A DNA stretch of 64,000 bases, from NCBI GenBank assembly GCA_964247745.1, contig CAXTVT010000007.1, positions 1 to 64,000 on the forward strand, given 5' to 3'. The stretch comes from RH-AL1 sp964247745. GTDB lineage: Bacteria > Pseudomonadota > Alphaproteobacteria > Rhizobiales > Beijerinckiaceae. A program made the position numbers and the translations under genes. This document shows positions 9,593 to 20,308 of the stretch, piece after piece; position 1 is the first letter of the stretch, and each line of letters begins with the position of its first letter. The notes below the pieces were generated by a model, which was not told the DNA's origin, ran no database searches, and saw nothing but the letters and a program-made list of their open reading frames with translations.

Positions 9593-10656
9593 TCAAAGCG
9601 CGGCCTTGATCCGTGTCTCGGCCGCCGCCTTGCCGCGCCCCGAAAGAAAATAGGCCAGCCACAGCACCGCCGTGACGGCGGCGAAGGCGAAGCGGCCCTC
9701 GGTGTTGCCGATCAGCTGCCGGAAGCCGCCTTCGATCAGGCCGGCGACGAAGAGCATCAGCACGGCGCCGCCGCCGAGTTGCGCGGCCTCGCGGCCGTGG
9801 CGCGCCAGGTTGTCCAGCCGCGCATATCGGCCGGGGAAGAGGATCTTGTCGGCGAGCACCAAGCCGCCGGCGCCGGCGAGGATCACCGCGCCCATCTCGG
9901 TGACCCCGTGGATCGACAGCCACGCGAGGAAGTCGACGAGCAGGCCGCGTCGCGCGTGGATTTCGATGAAGGCTCCCATGACGATGCCGTTGTAGAGCAG
10001 CAGCAGCAGCGTCGGGACGCCGGCGAGGAAGCCGAGGCCGAAGGCCGTGAGCGCGATGATGGCGTTGTGCCGGAACAGGCTGTTGGCGAAGACGACGAAC
10101 GACTTGGCGAAGCCCGGCCACGGCGCGAAGATCTCCTCGTCGCGCAGCTGGGCGGCGGTGCTCGAGGGCCCGCGGCCGTTGGAATAGTCGCTCCCGACGA
10201 AGGCCGAGAACCAGTCGGTGTCGGCGTGCACCAGCATGATCCCGGCCGCCACGCCGACGGCGGTCGCGACGACGGCGATGAGAATGTGCCAGCGCGCGGC
10301 GCGCACCGCCGCCGGAAAGCCGCGCGCGAGGAAGGCGGCGAGACTTTCCGCCGCCGTGCTGCGCGGCCCGTAGACGGCGAGGTAGGCACGCAGCGAGAGG
10401 TCCTCGGGTAGCGCAGAAGATGGCGGTCGAGCGCGATGCTGCGCGCCACCGACAGGGAGGAGACGACGCCGCGATAGAGGATCGGCAGGCGATGCATCGC
10501 CTCGGCGTCCGGGCCGGCGATGCCGCGCTTGTCGATGGTTGCGAGGATCGTCTCGAGCTCGCTCCAGGCGGCCTCGCGGCCCTTGCGGAACTCCGCGCTG
10601 CGCAGCACCAGCGCCGGCCTTCGGTTCGGCTCCAGACCGGGACTGTCGCGCGTCAA
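9593..10656 (-). pseudogene. SpoIIM-like (stage II sporulation M family) membrane protein, frameshifted
   Basis: The coding sequence begins at a TTG (10656) that overlaps the DUF58 stop as TTGA. It runs in one frame to about 10405, then continues without a gap in the next frame to 9593. One base is missing at the junction: TAC-CCG-AGG-ACC would read ...YPEDLSLRAYL... with one extra base. The second part is a typical SpoIIM-like integral membrane domain with about five helices. Repaired, the protein would be about 354 residues, normal for the alphaproteobacterial family in MoxR operons. It is either a true pseudogene or a one-base assembly error; the otherwise perfect conservation of both halves favours a recent change or an error. 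Confidence 0.8.
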
Positions 10657-11959
10657 ATCTGGCCTCGCTGCTTGACGAGAAGATACCTGTTGACGAGCCC
10701 GCTCGAAAGGCCGCGCACCGGCACGTCGAGGACGTGGACGCCCATGCGCGCGATCGTCTCCAGCACGATGGCGCGATCGCGCAGGACGTCGTGGGTGATG
10801 ACGGATCGTGCCACCGGCTCGAAGCCGGTCGGCTCGGCGCGGATCATCCGCGTCATCTCCGGATCCTGCAGCGTGACGAAGATCACCGCGTGCTTGTTGG
10901 CGATGCGCGCCAGGCTCTCCACCAGCAACTGCGCCGTGATCGTGTCGACGAACTCCGTGAACAGCACGACGAGCGCGCGTCGCTTCAGGCGTTGGTTCAG
11001 CTCGGCGAGGCCGAGCGTGAAGTTCGTCTCCTCGTTGGAATAAGCCAGCCCCGCGACGCCCTGCTGCAGCCGCGACAGGGTGGAGAGCCCCGCGGCCGGC
11101 GCGATGAACTGGCGTACCACCCCATCGAAGGCGAAATCGCCGACGAGGTCGCCGGCGCGCAGCGAGACCCAGCCGAGCAGGAGCGCCGCCTCGATGGCGT
11201 GGTCGAGCCGCGTCTTGCCTTCGATCGGCTCGAGCATCAGGTGGCCGGTGTCGAAGGCCAGCACGATCTGATGGTTGCGCTCGGTGCGGAACACCTTGGA
11301 CAGCAGCTTGGCGTGGCGCGCCGAGCGCTTCCAATCGATATGGCGGTTGTCCAGCCCGGCGACGTGGTCGCGCAGCGTCTCGAACTCGGCTCCCTCGCCC
11401 TTCTGCTGCTGGACCTTGGTGCCGAAACGGGACTCGTGATCGATCACGTGCAGCGCCGCGCCCCGCAGGCCTCGGAGGATCGGCACCACGTGGATCGTGC
11501 GGTCGAGCGCCTTGCGCCAGCGCCGCTCGACGAGGCCGAGCGGCCCGCGCCACCGCAGCCACAGCGCGTCGAGTCCGATCGTGCCACGCCGCTCGGAGCG
11601 CACGGGAAGGTCGACCGCGACGCGCCCGCCCGCGCTCGCGGCCGTGACGCGGACCGGAAGCTCGGCGTCGCCGCTCTGCTCCAGCACCAGGGTGAACGGC
11701 GTGCGCCGAGTGCGCGGCGGCAGCGACAGCGCGACGCGCACGCTGCCAGCCTCGCCGACCGGCAGCCGCCGGGGCTCGGCCACCGCGACGTCGACGCGGC
11801 GGCGGTCCAGCATCATCAGCGCGTCGGCGGCGATCACCACGAGCGCCATCAGCGAGTAGGCGATCGGCGCGATCCAGAGCGCCCGGTCGTAGACGATGAT
11901 CAGGAACGCGACCGGGATGCCGATCGTGAACAGGCCTACCGCGCGGGGCGTCGGCCGGA

Positions 11960-11963
<4 letters not shown>
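10653..11963 (-). CDS. DUF58 domain protein of the MoxR operon
   Basis: 436 residues. Two N-terminal transmembrane helices (about 10-50) precede a beta-rich region and then the DUF58 signature around 205-230 (DNRHIDWKRSARH). A von Willebrand factor A-like fold follows, with the strand ALVVLFTEF. DUF58 proteins are encoded next to MoxR AAA+ ATPases and are thought to act with them in assembly or envelope-stress processes. Its ATG overlaps the MoxR stop as ATGA, and its own stop overlaps the TTG start of the SpoIIM gene, so translation is coupled along the operon. Confidence 0.93.
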
Positions 11964-12896
<933 letters not shown>

Positions 12897-12916
<20 letters not shown>

Positions 12917-14129
12917 CCAGAAGGTCCTTCTTCCAGCGATGCATGTCCCGCGCGTCCCTGAACAGCCGCGCGAGGAGCTGCGATCGACCACCGCCGCCGG
13001 CGAGGCGGCTGCGCTCCAGGATCTCGGCCGACTTCGGCTCGACCGCGCGGGCCGCGCCGACCCGGTCGAGCCAGACCGCCAGCGCGATATCGTCGAGATT
13101 GGGCGGCGCGTGGAGCGCGCGTCCGGCGTCCTGCAGCTCGAGCCGGATGTAGCGGCGCAGCACGACGCCCTGGTGACCGGCGCGGTCCATCAGCGCGGCG
13201 ATGTTGTCGATAAGGCGGGTCTTGCCGAGCGCATAGGCCGGCGGTGCCTTCTCCGAGCCGCCGAACCGCGCCGTGGTCGCTAGCAGCAGCAGCGCGATGG
13301 CGACCAGGGCTTGCCCCAGCACGATATTGTAGGGGAACTGGAACAGCAGCTCGAGCGGGCTGCGCTTCTCGACGGAGCCGCCATGCACCGACTCGTCGAA
13401 GACGATCGCCTTGCGGCCGTTCCACAGCAGCCGCACGAGCGCGGCGGCGAAGCTTGCGTTGGCGGGGTCGGCGATGCCGTGGTTCTCGAGCGGGTCGGGA
13501 TCGGCCAGCACGTAGATGTGCTGGTCGCTCGGCGTCTCGACTTCGGCGAGCAGCATGCGGTCCGCGCTGCCGATGATCGGCACCAGACCCGGTCCCGAGA
13601 TCACCTGCGTGTCGGGGCCCAGCATCGGCAGGGCGGCGATGCGGCTCGTTCCCGGCCGGAGGGGATCGGCCCGTCGGGTGACCACGGCATCGGCATCGAG
13701 CAGGCGCATGATCCGCTGCACGGCGCCGAGGTCGAGCAGGCCGGTCTGGCGGACCCAGCCGTCATGGGTGTGGTCGCGCTCGCCCCAGTATTTCGGCAGC
13801 ACGACCAGCACGTCGGGGCCGGCGTCGAGGTCGAGCGAGGCGGGCGTCTTGTTGAGCGAAGTGGAGGGCTCCTGGACGATCAGAAGGCCGGTGTCCTTGA
13901 TGCTCTTGGCCGCCTCGGCCTTGGTATAGCCGACCGGCAGGTCGAGCTTCTGGAGCAGGCTGAAGAAGCCGAGGTGGCCGATGGCGGAGGGTGACGCGCG
14001 TGTCGCGCGGTAGCCGCCTTCGTCCTCCTTGACCTGCGCGGACAGCACGACCGAGAGCGCGAAGATCGCCACCAGGCCGGCGACCAAGAAGCCGACGACG
14101 ACGGGCGAGAAGGGGCCGCGCTCGCTCAC
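12897..14129 (-). CDS. DUF4350 domain membrane protein
   Basis: About 410 residues from the GTG at 14129, seven bases after the DUF4129 stop; a GTG at 14171 is an alternative. One transmembrane helix lies near the N-terminus (VVVGFLVAGLVAIFALSVV). A periplasmic DUF4350 domain follows that resembles a glutamine-amidotransferase-like fold without obvious catalytic residues. A second hydrophobic segment (LGQALVAIALLLLATTARF) precedes a cytoplasmic tail. The gene lies between DUF4129 and MoxR, as in many alphaproteobacterial MoxR operons. Confidence 0.85.
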
Positions 14130-14136
14130 GGTCGGC

Positions 14137-14859
14137 TCATGCCGCGACGGCCATCCGCCGATCCGGCTCACGAGGATCGAGCATCGCCGCGATCAGTCCC
14201 TCGTAGCTCGCCTTGCAGGCGGCGTAGTCCTCCGGGGACGACGGCTTGGCCCCGAAATGCGCGAACTCGACCCGGCGGATGAGGTCGGCGAGTGCCTCGC
14301 GGCCGCCCTCGGGCAGGGTCAGTCTCGCCAGGATCTCGCGGCTGGTGAGGGAATCGGCGAAGCTGATGCCGAGCTGGCGACGCAGCTCGACGAGGCTGCG
14401 CAGCAAGAGCAGGTGGATCGCCTCGGCGACACGGCCCGAGGCCGCCAGCTCGTCCGCCTCGTCGCCGGCCTGGACCATGCGCTCGGCGGCCTCGACGCTC
14501 CCCGACGGTTTGGCGGCGACCTCGGCCTCGGTCCTGTCGCGCCGGGAGAAGCCCGGCACGTAGTCCTTGAGGGCGTAGAGAACGAGCGCGACGGCGACCG
14601 CGATGGCGCCCCAGAGGATGCTCTCGGCGCCCGGGATCCTCAGGTTCGCGTCCGACGACGTGTCGCCGTTCTTGTTTTTTCTGTCGACCGCGGGGTCGCC
14701 CGGCAGTTTCGTTTGAAGGTCGAGGTCCTCGACCAGCTGCCGCACCACGGCACCGGGCTCCGACGATGGCGCCGTCGCGCCGGCCGCGATCGGTGCCACG
14801 ACGGTGCCGAGCACAATCACGCAGGCGACAATCGAAGACTTGCAATGACGACCGTGCAT
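14137..14859 (-). CDS. DUF4129 domain protein, first gene of the MoxR operon
   Basis: 240 residues: an N-terminal signal or anchor segment (residues 9-28), a periplasmic stretch, one transmembrane helix (about 80-97, ILWGAIAVAVALVLYAL), and a C-terminal cytoplasmic helical DUF4129 domain with REILARL and RRVEFAHFG. DUF4129 domains are found at the ends of transglutaminase-like proteins and as separate proteins in MoxR clusters. It heads the minus-strand operon; the promoter should lie within 14860-14977. Confidence 0.87.
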   Translation of the reverse strand: MHGRHCKSSIVACVIVLGTVVAPIAAGATAPSSEPGAVVRQLVEDLDLQTKLPGDPAVDRKNKNGDTSSDANLRIPGAESILWGAIAVAVALVLYALKDYVPGFSRRDRTEAEVAAKPSGSVEAAERMVQAGDEADELAASGRVAEAIHLLLLRSLVELRRQLGISFADSLTSREILARLTLPEGGREALADLIRRVEFAHFGAKPSSPEDYAACKASYEGLIAAMLDPREPDRRMAVAA

Positions 14860-14977
14860 TCAGCGGCCCAAGCTTCAAAGGCTTTTGATTAGCCGAGGCC
14901 GCGTTGTTTGGCGAATGCAATCTGGCTCGTGGATCGACCCCGCACCGTCGTCGAGGTCGGCTCGCCTGCGCGAAAAC

Positions 14978-15247
14978 CTACGAGCGGACGAAGACCACGC
15001 CGGCGGCTCGACCGCGCCGCCAGCGCAGCTCCACCAGCCGTTCGTCGGGATGATCGTCGGTCAGCGGGAGGCGGAGGCGGAAGCGCGCGGGCAGATCGGC
15101 CGCCGCATCGAGCGCCAGACCGGCGCCGCGTTCGGACAGGTCGACGACGCGACAGGGTATCATGGCGTCGTTCTCCACGACGCGGATCGAGGCCTCGATG
15201 GCGCAGCGGTCGCGCTCTGCTTGCGCCCGTCTCTCCACGATCATCAT
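14978..15247 (-). CDS. PilZ-domain protein (c-di-GMP receptor candidate)
   Basis: An 89-residue single-domain PilZ protein. The DLSERGAGL segment carries the (D/N)xSxxG c-di-GMP-binding motif, and an Arg-rich stretch near the N-terminus (ERRAQAERDRC) is in the place of the RxxxR motif. The Arg spacing is not canonical, so binding is likely but not certain. It is monocistronic, between the MoxR operon and rlmN. Confidence 0.8.
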   Translation of the reverse strand: MMIVERRAQAERDRCAIEASIRVVENDAMIPCRVVDLSERGAGLALDAAADLPARFRLRLPLTDDHPDERLVELRWRRGRAAGVVFVRS

Positions 15248-15358
15248 AATCTTCCCAAGCCGACTTTACGTTACGACACGCCCGATTAAGAGATCGTTGC
15301 GCGGCACTCCTCGCCGTCGCCGACGATGCTGCCCTAGATCCGATGGACGTCGTCCGGC

Positions 15359-16579
15359 CTATTCCTCCACCGCCAGCACCGCCCGCGCCCGGAGCTTCTC
15401 GGTCTCGCTCTTCAATTGGCCGCAGGCGGCGAGAATGTCGCGACCGCGCGGCGTGCGGACCGGGCTGGCGTAGCCTGCGTCGAAGACAATGTCGGAGAAA
15501 CGCTCGATCGTGCCCCAGTCCGAGCACTCGTAGGCCGTGCCGGGCCAGGGATTGAAGGGGATCAGGTTGATCTTGGCCGGAATGCCCTTCAGCAGCCGCA
15601 CCAGCTCGCGCGCCTCGGCCGGGCTGTCGTTGACGCCCTTCAGCATCACGTATTCGAAGGTGATGCGCCGCGCGTTGGATGCGCCGGGATAGCTGCGGCA
15701 GGCGGCGAGCAGATCCGCCAGCGGGTACTTCTTGTTGAGCGGCACCAGCACGTCGCGCAGGTCGTCGCGCACGGCGTGGAGCGAGATCGCCAGCATCGCG
15801 CCACCGTCGCGGCCAAGCGGCTCCATCTGCGGCACGACGCCGGCGGTCGAGACCGTGATGCGGCGCCGCGACAGCGAAAGCCCGTCGCCGTCCGAGATCG
15901 TGCCGAGCGCGTCGCGCACGTTCTCGAAATTGTAGAGCGGCTCGCCCATCCCCATGAAGACGACGTTGGAGATCGCCCGCGAGCTGGCGCCGGGGATCAG
16001 CCCGTCCGTCGGCGGGGTCAGACCGGGATAGTCGCCGAGCCGGTCGCGCGCGACCACCACCTGCGCTGCGATCTCGGCGGCGGAGAGGTTGCGCACCAGC
16101 TTCTGCGTACCGGTGTGGCAGAAGGCGCAGGTCAGCGTGCAGCCGACCTGGCTCGAGATGCACAGCGTGCCGCGATCGTTTTCGGGGATGTAGACGATCT
16201 CGACTTCGGAGCCGCGGCCGTGGGCCGTGCGATCCTGGAGGTGCGGCGGCAGGCGGATCAGCCATTTGCGGGTGCCGTCGGCGGACACCTGCTCGGTGAC
16301 GACCTCGGGGCGTGCCAGCGTGTAGGCCTCGGCGAGCCGGCCGCGCAGCACCTTCGAGACGTTGAGCATGGCGTCGAACGAGATGACGCCCTGGAAGTAG
16401 ATCCACTGCCACAGCTGGCTGACGCGCATGCGCCGCTCGCGCTCGGGCACGTCGATCGCCGCCAGCGCGTCCGCGAGACCCGCGCGGGTCAGGCCGACGA
16501 GCGACGATCTCGCCATCGCGACCGGTGCGGACGTGTGCGTGGCGGGCGCAGGCGCGAAATCTTCGAGAGTGGCGGGCAT
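15359..16579 (-). CDS. rlmN: 23S rRNA (adenine-2503-C2)/tRNA-A37 methyltransferase RlmN
   Basis: 406 residues. A radical-SAM methyltransferase that methylates A2503 of 23S rRNA and A37 of some tRNAs. The radical-SAM cluster Cys147-x3-Cys151-x2-Cys154 lies in GCTLTCAFCHTG. The N-terminal accessory domain with QLWQWIYFQG and the conserved NVVFMGMGEPLYN, ITVSTAG and INLIPFNPWPG segments are all present. Length and motifs are normal. The start ATG at 16579 is preceded by a GAGAGATAGC-like purine tract on the complementary strand. Confidence 0.97.
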   Translation of the reverse strand: MPATLEDFAPAPATHTSAPVAMARSSLVGLTRAGLADALAAIDVPERERRMRVSQLWQWIYFQGVISFDAMLNVSKVLRGRLAEAYTLARPEVVTEQVSADGTRKWLIRLPPHLQDRTAHGRGSEVEIVYIPENDRGTLCISSQVGCTLTCAFCHTGTQKLVRNLSAAEIAAQVVVARDRLGDYPGLTPPTDGLIPGASSRAISNVVFMGMGEPLYNFENVRDALGTISDGDGLSLSRRRITVSTAGVVPQMEPLGRDGGAMLAISLHAVRDDLRDVLVPLNKKYPLADLLAACRSYPGASNARRITFEYVMLKGVNDSPAEARELVRLLKGIPAKINLIPFNPWPGTAYECSDWGTIERFSDIVFDAGYASPVRTPRGRDILAACGQLKSETEKLRARAVLAVEE

Positions 16580-16646
16580 GGAGGAGAGATAGCATTTCTC
16601 TCCCGTTTTGTCAGAGCTGGGTCGCGCGCCGAGGAACGCGGTGCGC

Positions 16647-16973
16647 TCAGACGGCGATCGTCACAAGGCCGCCGTCCAGCTTCACCGGATAGGTTTTCGC
16701 CGGCTTCGGCTGCATTTTGAGGAACAGCAGCTTGGCTTTCTCCAGCGGTTCGCCCGTCTTCAGGTCGAAGGCGGCATCGTGCATGCGGCACGTCACCTTG
16801 TCGCCGTGGAGCGTGCCCTTGCAGAGATCGAAGCCCATGTGCGGGCACTTGCGCTGGATCGCGTAGAAGGTGCCGTCCACGTTGGCGAGCAGGATCTTCT
16901 GACCCGCGACGTCGACACCCTTCATCGTGCCGGGCGTGACGTCGGCTGCGGAGCAGGCGGACACGAAATCCAT
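16647..16973 (-). CDS. Rieske [2Fe-2S] ferredoxin-type protein
   Basis: 108 residues from the ATG at 16973, which follows a good GAAGAGG ribosome-binding site; the longer reading to 17024 lacks one. The Rieske cluster ligands are CPHMG (Cys, His) and CRMHDAAFD (Cys, His), 15-17 residues apart as in biphenyl-dioxygenase-type ferredoxins. It probably carries electrons to an oxygenase or acts in a general redox role. No oxygenase gene is adjacent. Confidence 0.9.
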   Translation of the reverse strand: MDFVSACSAADVTPGTMKGVDVAGQKILLANVDGTFYAIQRKCPHMGFDLCKGTLHGDKVTCRMHDAAFDLKTGEPLEKAKLLFLKMQPKPAKTYPVKLDGGLVTIAV

Positions 16974-17075
16974 GGCATACCTCTTCGGTCGTGAGCCGAG
17001 GAGATGGGGCGATACCGCGCCCAAGGCATCGGCAAGGTAGGTTTTTTGGCGTCGGAGCCGCGGACGCGGACGTGC

Positions 17076-18368
17076 TTATCTTGCCGGCGCCGGAACGATG
17101 CGCATCGTCGTGATGCGGTTGCGCACCTTGCGCTGAACCTCGAAGCGGAACCGGTGGAAGGTGAACACCTGTCCCGTCTCGGGAATGGCGCGGGCCTCGT
17201 GGATCACCAGGCCGGCGATGGTGGTGGCCTCCTCGTCGGGCAGGTCCCAGGCCATGACGCGGTTGAGGTCGCGGATCGGCACCGACCCCTCGACGATCAC
17301 CGAGCCGTCCGGCTGCGGCCGCACGCCCTGAATGGCGAGGTCGTGCTCGTCGCGGATGTCGCCGACGATCTCCTCGATGATGTCTTCCAGGGTGACTAGG
17401 CCCAGAACCACGCCGTACTCGTCGACCACCAGGGCGAAATGCGTCTTGCGGCGGCGGAAGGCCTGCAGCTGGTCCTTGAGCGAGGTCGTCGCCGGAATGA
17501 ACCAGGGCTCGGCCGCCACCTTGGCGACGTCGAGATGCGCCACGTCGCCCTCGGCGGCGGCGAGCGCGCGCACGAGATCCTTGGCATGCAGCACGGCGAC
17601 GATGTTGTCGGGGTCCCCGCGCCATAGCGGCAAGCGGGAGTAGGGTGAGGCGATCACCTCGCGCACCAGTTCGGCCGGCGGCAGGTCGGCGTCGATCGCG
17701 GTCATCGCCGTGCGGTGCACCATCGTGTCGTAGACGGTGAGGTCGCCCAGCTCGAGCAGGCCGCCGAACATGTCGCGGTCCGAGCGCTCGACATTGCCCT
17801 CCTTGTGCAGGAGGTCGACGGCGCTCTTCAGCTCCTCCGCGCCCGACAGGATGGACACGCGTTCGTCGGTCTTGGTGCCGAACAGCCGCAGCATGAAGCG
17901 CACCAGCACCTCGATGGCGAGCAGCACGGGGCCGAAGATCGCCACGATCGGCACGAGCACGCGGGCGAACAGCAGCGACACCCGGTCGGCGTTGTTGATG
18001 GCGACCGTCTTGGGCAGCACCTCGGCGAACACCAGCAGCAGCACCGTCATGATGGCGGTGGCCCAGACCGCCCCCTGCTCGCCGATCACGACGAGCAGCA
18101 CGCTGGTCATGAACGCCGACGAGCCGATGTTGACCAGCGTGTTGCCGAGCAGCGTCGTGCCGATCAGACGTTCGCGCCGGCGCAGCAGCCGGTTGACCAG
18201 CGCCGCGCGCTTGTCGCCGTTGCGCTCCAGCGCGTGCATGCGTGCGCGCGAGGCACCGGTCAGCGCCGTCTCCGAGGCGGCGAAGAACGCCGACATCGCG
18301 ATGCAGAAGACGATGATCGCCACCGCGACGTAGATGTCGACGGGCAGCGTCGGCTTCACCGCGTGCAT
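17076..18368 (-). CDS. CNNM/CorC-type transporter (HlyC/CorC family, CBS domains)
   Basis: 430 residues. An N-terminal CNNM/DUF21 membrane domain has four hydrophobic segments (about 12-32, 62-85, 97-120, 130-158). Two CBS domains follow between about 215 and 335 (including VVDEYGVVLGLVTLEDIIEEIVG), then a C-terminal CorC_HlyC domain. Proteins of this family are linked to Mg2+/Co2+ efflux or resistance; the exact substrate cannot be read from sequence. The gene is 22 bases downstream of aroKB on the same strand and may be co-transcribed. Confidence 0.93.
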   Translation of the reverse strand: MHAVKPTLPVDIYVAVAIIVFCIAMSAFFAASETALTGASRARMHALERNGDKRAALVNRLLRRRERLIGTTLLGNTLVNIGSSAFMTSVLLVVIGEQGAVWATAIMTVLLLVFAEVLPKTVAINNADRVSLLFARVLVPIVAIFGPVLLAIEVLVRFMLRLFGTKTDERVSILSGAEELKSAVDLLHKEGNVERSDRDMFGGLLELGDLTVYDTMVHRTAMTAIDADLPPAELVREVIASPYSRLPLWRGDPDNIVAVLHAKDLVRALAAAEGDVAHLDVAKVAAEPWFIPATTSLKDQLQAFRRRKTHFALVVDEYGVVLGLVTLEDIIEEIVGDIRDEHDLAIQGVRPQPDGSVIVEGSVPIRDLNRVMAWDLPDEEATTIAGLVIHEARAIPETGQVFTFHRFRFEVQRKVRNRITTMRIVPAPAR

Positions 18369-18390
18369 AGGTCGCCGTCCGGCATGGGTC

Positions 18391-20217
18391 CTAGCCCGCG
18401 ATCCGCGCGGCCCGGCCGTCGCCCGACGCGGGCCGGCCGAGATCCTCCTCGAGGAAGGACAGCACCTCGTCGCCCTGGATGCCCTTGGCGATGAAGGCCC
18501 GGCCGATGCCCTTGGCCAGAATGAAGGTCAGGGCGCCGCGCTCGACTTTCTTGTCCTGGCGCATGGCGTCGAGCACGGCGAAGGGCTCGGCGTCGAAGCC
18601 GGGGATCGCGTCGGCGCGGACCGGCAGCCCGGCGGCGGCGAGGTGAGCCTCCACCCGCGCCACCGCTTCGCTGGAGCAATGACCGAGCTGGTGCGAGAAG
18701 CGGAAGGCCTGCGCCATGCCGATCGCCACGCCTTCGCCGTGCACCAGCCGGGTGCCGTCGTAACCCGTGAGGCGCTCGAGCGCGTGGCCGAAGGTGTGGC
18801 CGAGGTTGAGCAGCGCGCGGTCGCCGGTCTCGCGCTCGTCGCGGATGACGATGGCGGCCTTGGCGGCGCAGCACCGGGCGACCGCCTCCGCGCGCTCCGG
18901 ACCGCCGGCGAAGATCGCGGCGCGATGCGTCTCGAGCCAGTCGAAGAAAGGCAGGTCGCCGAGCAGGCCGTATTTGACCATTTCGGCGTAGCCGGCGGCG
19001 AATTCGCGCGGGGGCAGGGTGGCGAGCACCTCGGTGTCCGCCAGCACCAACGCCGGCTGGTGGAACGCGCCGACGAGGTTCTTGCCGTGCGGCGAGTTGA
19101 TGCCGGTCTTGCCGCCCACCGAGGAATCGACCTGGGCCAGCAGCGAGGTCGGGATCTGCACGAGCCGCATGCCGCGTCGAACGCTGGCGGCGACATAGCC
19201 GGCGAGGTCGCCGACGACGCCGCCGCCGAACGCCAGGATCGTGTCGCCCCGCTCCAGCCGCGCCGCGAGTACGCCGTCGCAGACCCGCGCGAACGTATCG
19301 AAGGATTTCGAGCCCTCTCCCGGCGCGACGACGATCGCGGTGTGGCGGATGCCGGCACGATCGAGGCTCGCCTCGAGGCCGGCCAGATGGTGGCGGGCGA
19401 CGTTGTCGTCGGTGACGATCGCGCAGGCCGATCCGGGTGCCAGCTTGCCGAGACTGGCGCCAACTTCGTCGAGAAGTCCGGTGCCGATCGCGATCTCGTA
19501 GGCTCGACCCGGCAGGTCGACGGCGACATGCCTGGCCGCCTGCATGGACGGAAGCGTCGGAGTGGGCGACGGCGGCGGCGTGATCTCGGGAACGGCGTCG
19601 GAGAAGCGCAGGTGGAATTCGAGCGCGCCGATCGCATCGTCGACGACGGCGTCGTGCGGGCCGTCGCGCGAGATCACCGTCACGTCGGCGCGTCCGTAGA
19701 CGGGATAACGCCGCTCCATCAGGTCGCGCAGCGTGCCTTCCGGGTCGTCGGTCTTGAGAAGCGGACGGTGCGAGCGGCGGCGCACGCGGCGCCACAGCAC
19801 CTCGAGGTCGGCCTTGAGCCAGATCGAGATCGCCGACGCGACGATGCCGGCCCGCGTCTGGTCGTTGAGATAGGCGCCGCCGCCAGTGGCGATCACCCGC
19901 GGCCCTTCCGCCAGCAGCCGGGTCATGACCCGGCGCTCGCCGTCGCGGAAATAGGCCTCGCCGTGCTTGGCGAAGATGTCGGAGACCGACATGCCGGCCG
20001 CCCACTCGATCTCGGTATCGGCGTCGACGAACTCGAGCCCGAGACGGCGCGCCAGGCAGCGCCCCGTCGAGGTCTTGCCGCAGCCCATCAGGCCGATGAG
20101 GACGATCGAGCGCTTGCCCAGAGCCTGCACGAGCGCCGCGGTACGCCGATCGCCACGCCAGGGTGCCGGCGCGGCGGCACGCTCATCCAGCAAAGGCACG
20201 CTTCCGGTCATAGGCAC
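18391..20217 (-). CDS. aroKB: Bifunctional shikimate kinase / 3-dehydroquinate synthase (AroK-AroB fusion)
   Basis: 608 residues that join two shikimate-pathway enzymes. Residues about 35-205 are shikimate kinase: Walker A GLMGCGKTSTG, DADTEIE, and RRPL-type lid (SHRPLLKTD). A Pro-rich linker (about 215-230, PPPSPTPTLPS) leads into 3-dehydroquinate synthase (about 235-595) with the NAD-binding GGGVVGDLAGY and metal-ligand motifs GYAEMVKYG, NLGHTFGHALE and HGEGVAIGM. In most bacteria aroK and aroB are adjacent separate genes; fusion occurs in some Hyphomicrobiales. The start may be the ATG at 20217 or the in-frame ATG at 20211. Confidence 0.96.
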   Translation of the reverse strand: MPMTGSVPLLDERAAAPAPWRGDRRTAALVQALGKRSIVLIGLMGCGKTSTGRCLARRLGLEFVDADTEIEWAAGMSVSDIFAKHGEAYFRDGERRVMTRLLAEGPRVIATGGGAYLNDQTRAGIVASAISIWLKADLEVLWRRVRRRSHRPLLKTDDPEGTLRDLMERRYPVYGRADVTVISRDGPHDAVVDDAIGALEFHLRFSDAVPEITPPPSPTPTLPSMQAARHVAVDLPGRAYEIAIGTGLLDEVGASLGKLAPGSACAIVTDDNVARHHLAGLEASLDRAGIRHTAIVVAPGEGSKSFDTFARVCDGVLAARLERGDTILAFGGGVVGDLAGYVAASVRRGMRLVQIPTSLLAQVDSSVGGKTGINSPHGKNLVGAFHQPALVLADTEVLATLPPREFAAGYAEMVKYGLLGDLPFFDWLETHRAAIFAGGPERAEAVARCCAAKAAIVIRDERETGDRALLNLGHTFGHALERLTGYDGTRLVHGEGVAIGMAQAFRFSHQLGHCSSEAVARVEAHLAAAGLPVRADAIPGFDAEPFAVLDAMRQDKKVERGALTFILAKGIGRAFIAKGIQGDEVLSFLEEDLGRPASGDGRAARIAG

Positions 20218-20264
20218 CGGAATAGCACGCCGCGCGGCGTTTGGAACGGCTGTTTCGACGCTTT

Positions 20265-20288
20265 GCCGCCGCGGGAGGCCGCGGCGGC
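20265..20288 (-). terminator. GC-rich hairpin after the outer-membrane protein gene
   Basis: A perfect 10-bp stem, GCCGCCGCGG/CCGCGGCGGC, with the loop GAGG lies between the outer-membrane gene stop and the aroKB start. No T-run follows on the minus strand, so it may be a transcription barrier or mRNA-stabilising hairpin more than a classical intrinsic terminator. Confidence 0.5.
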
Positions 20289-20308
20289 GGGTTCGTCGAT
20301 CGTAAGCG

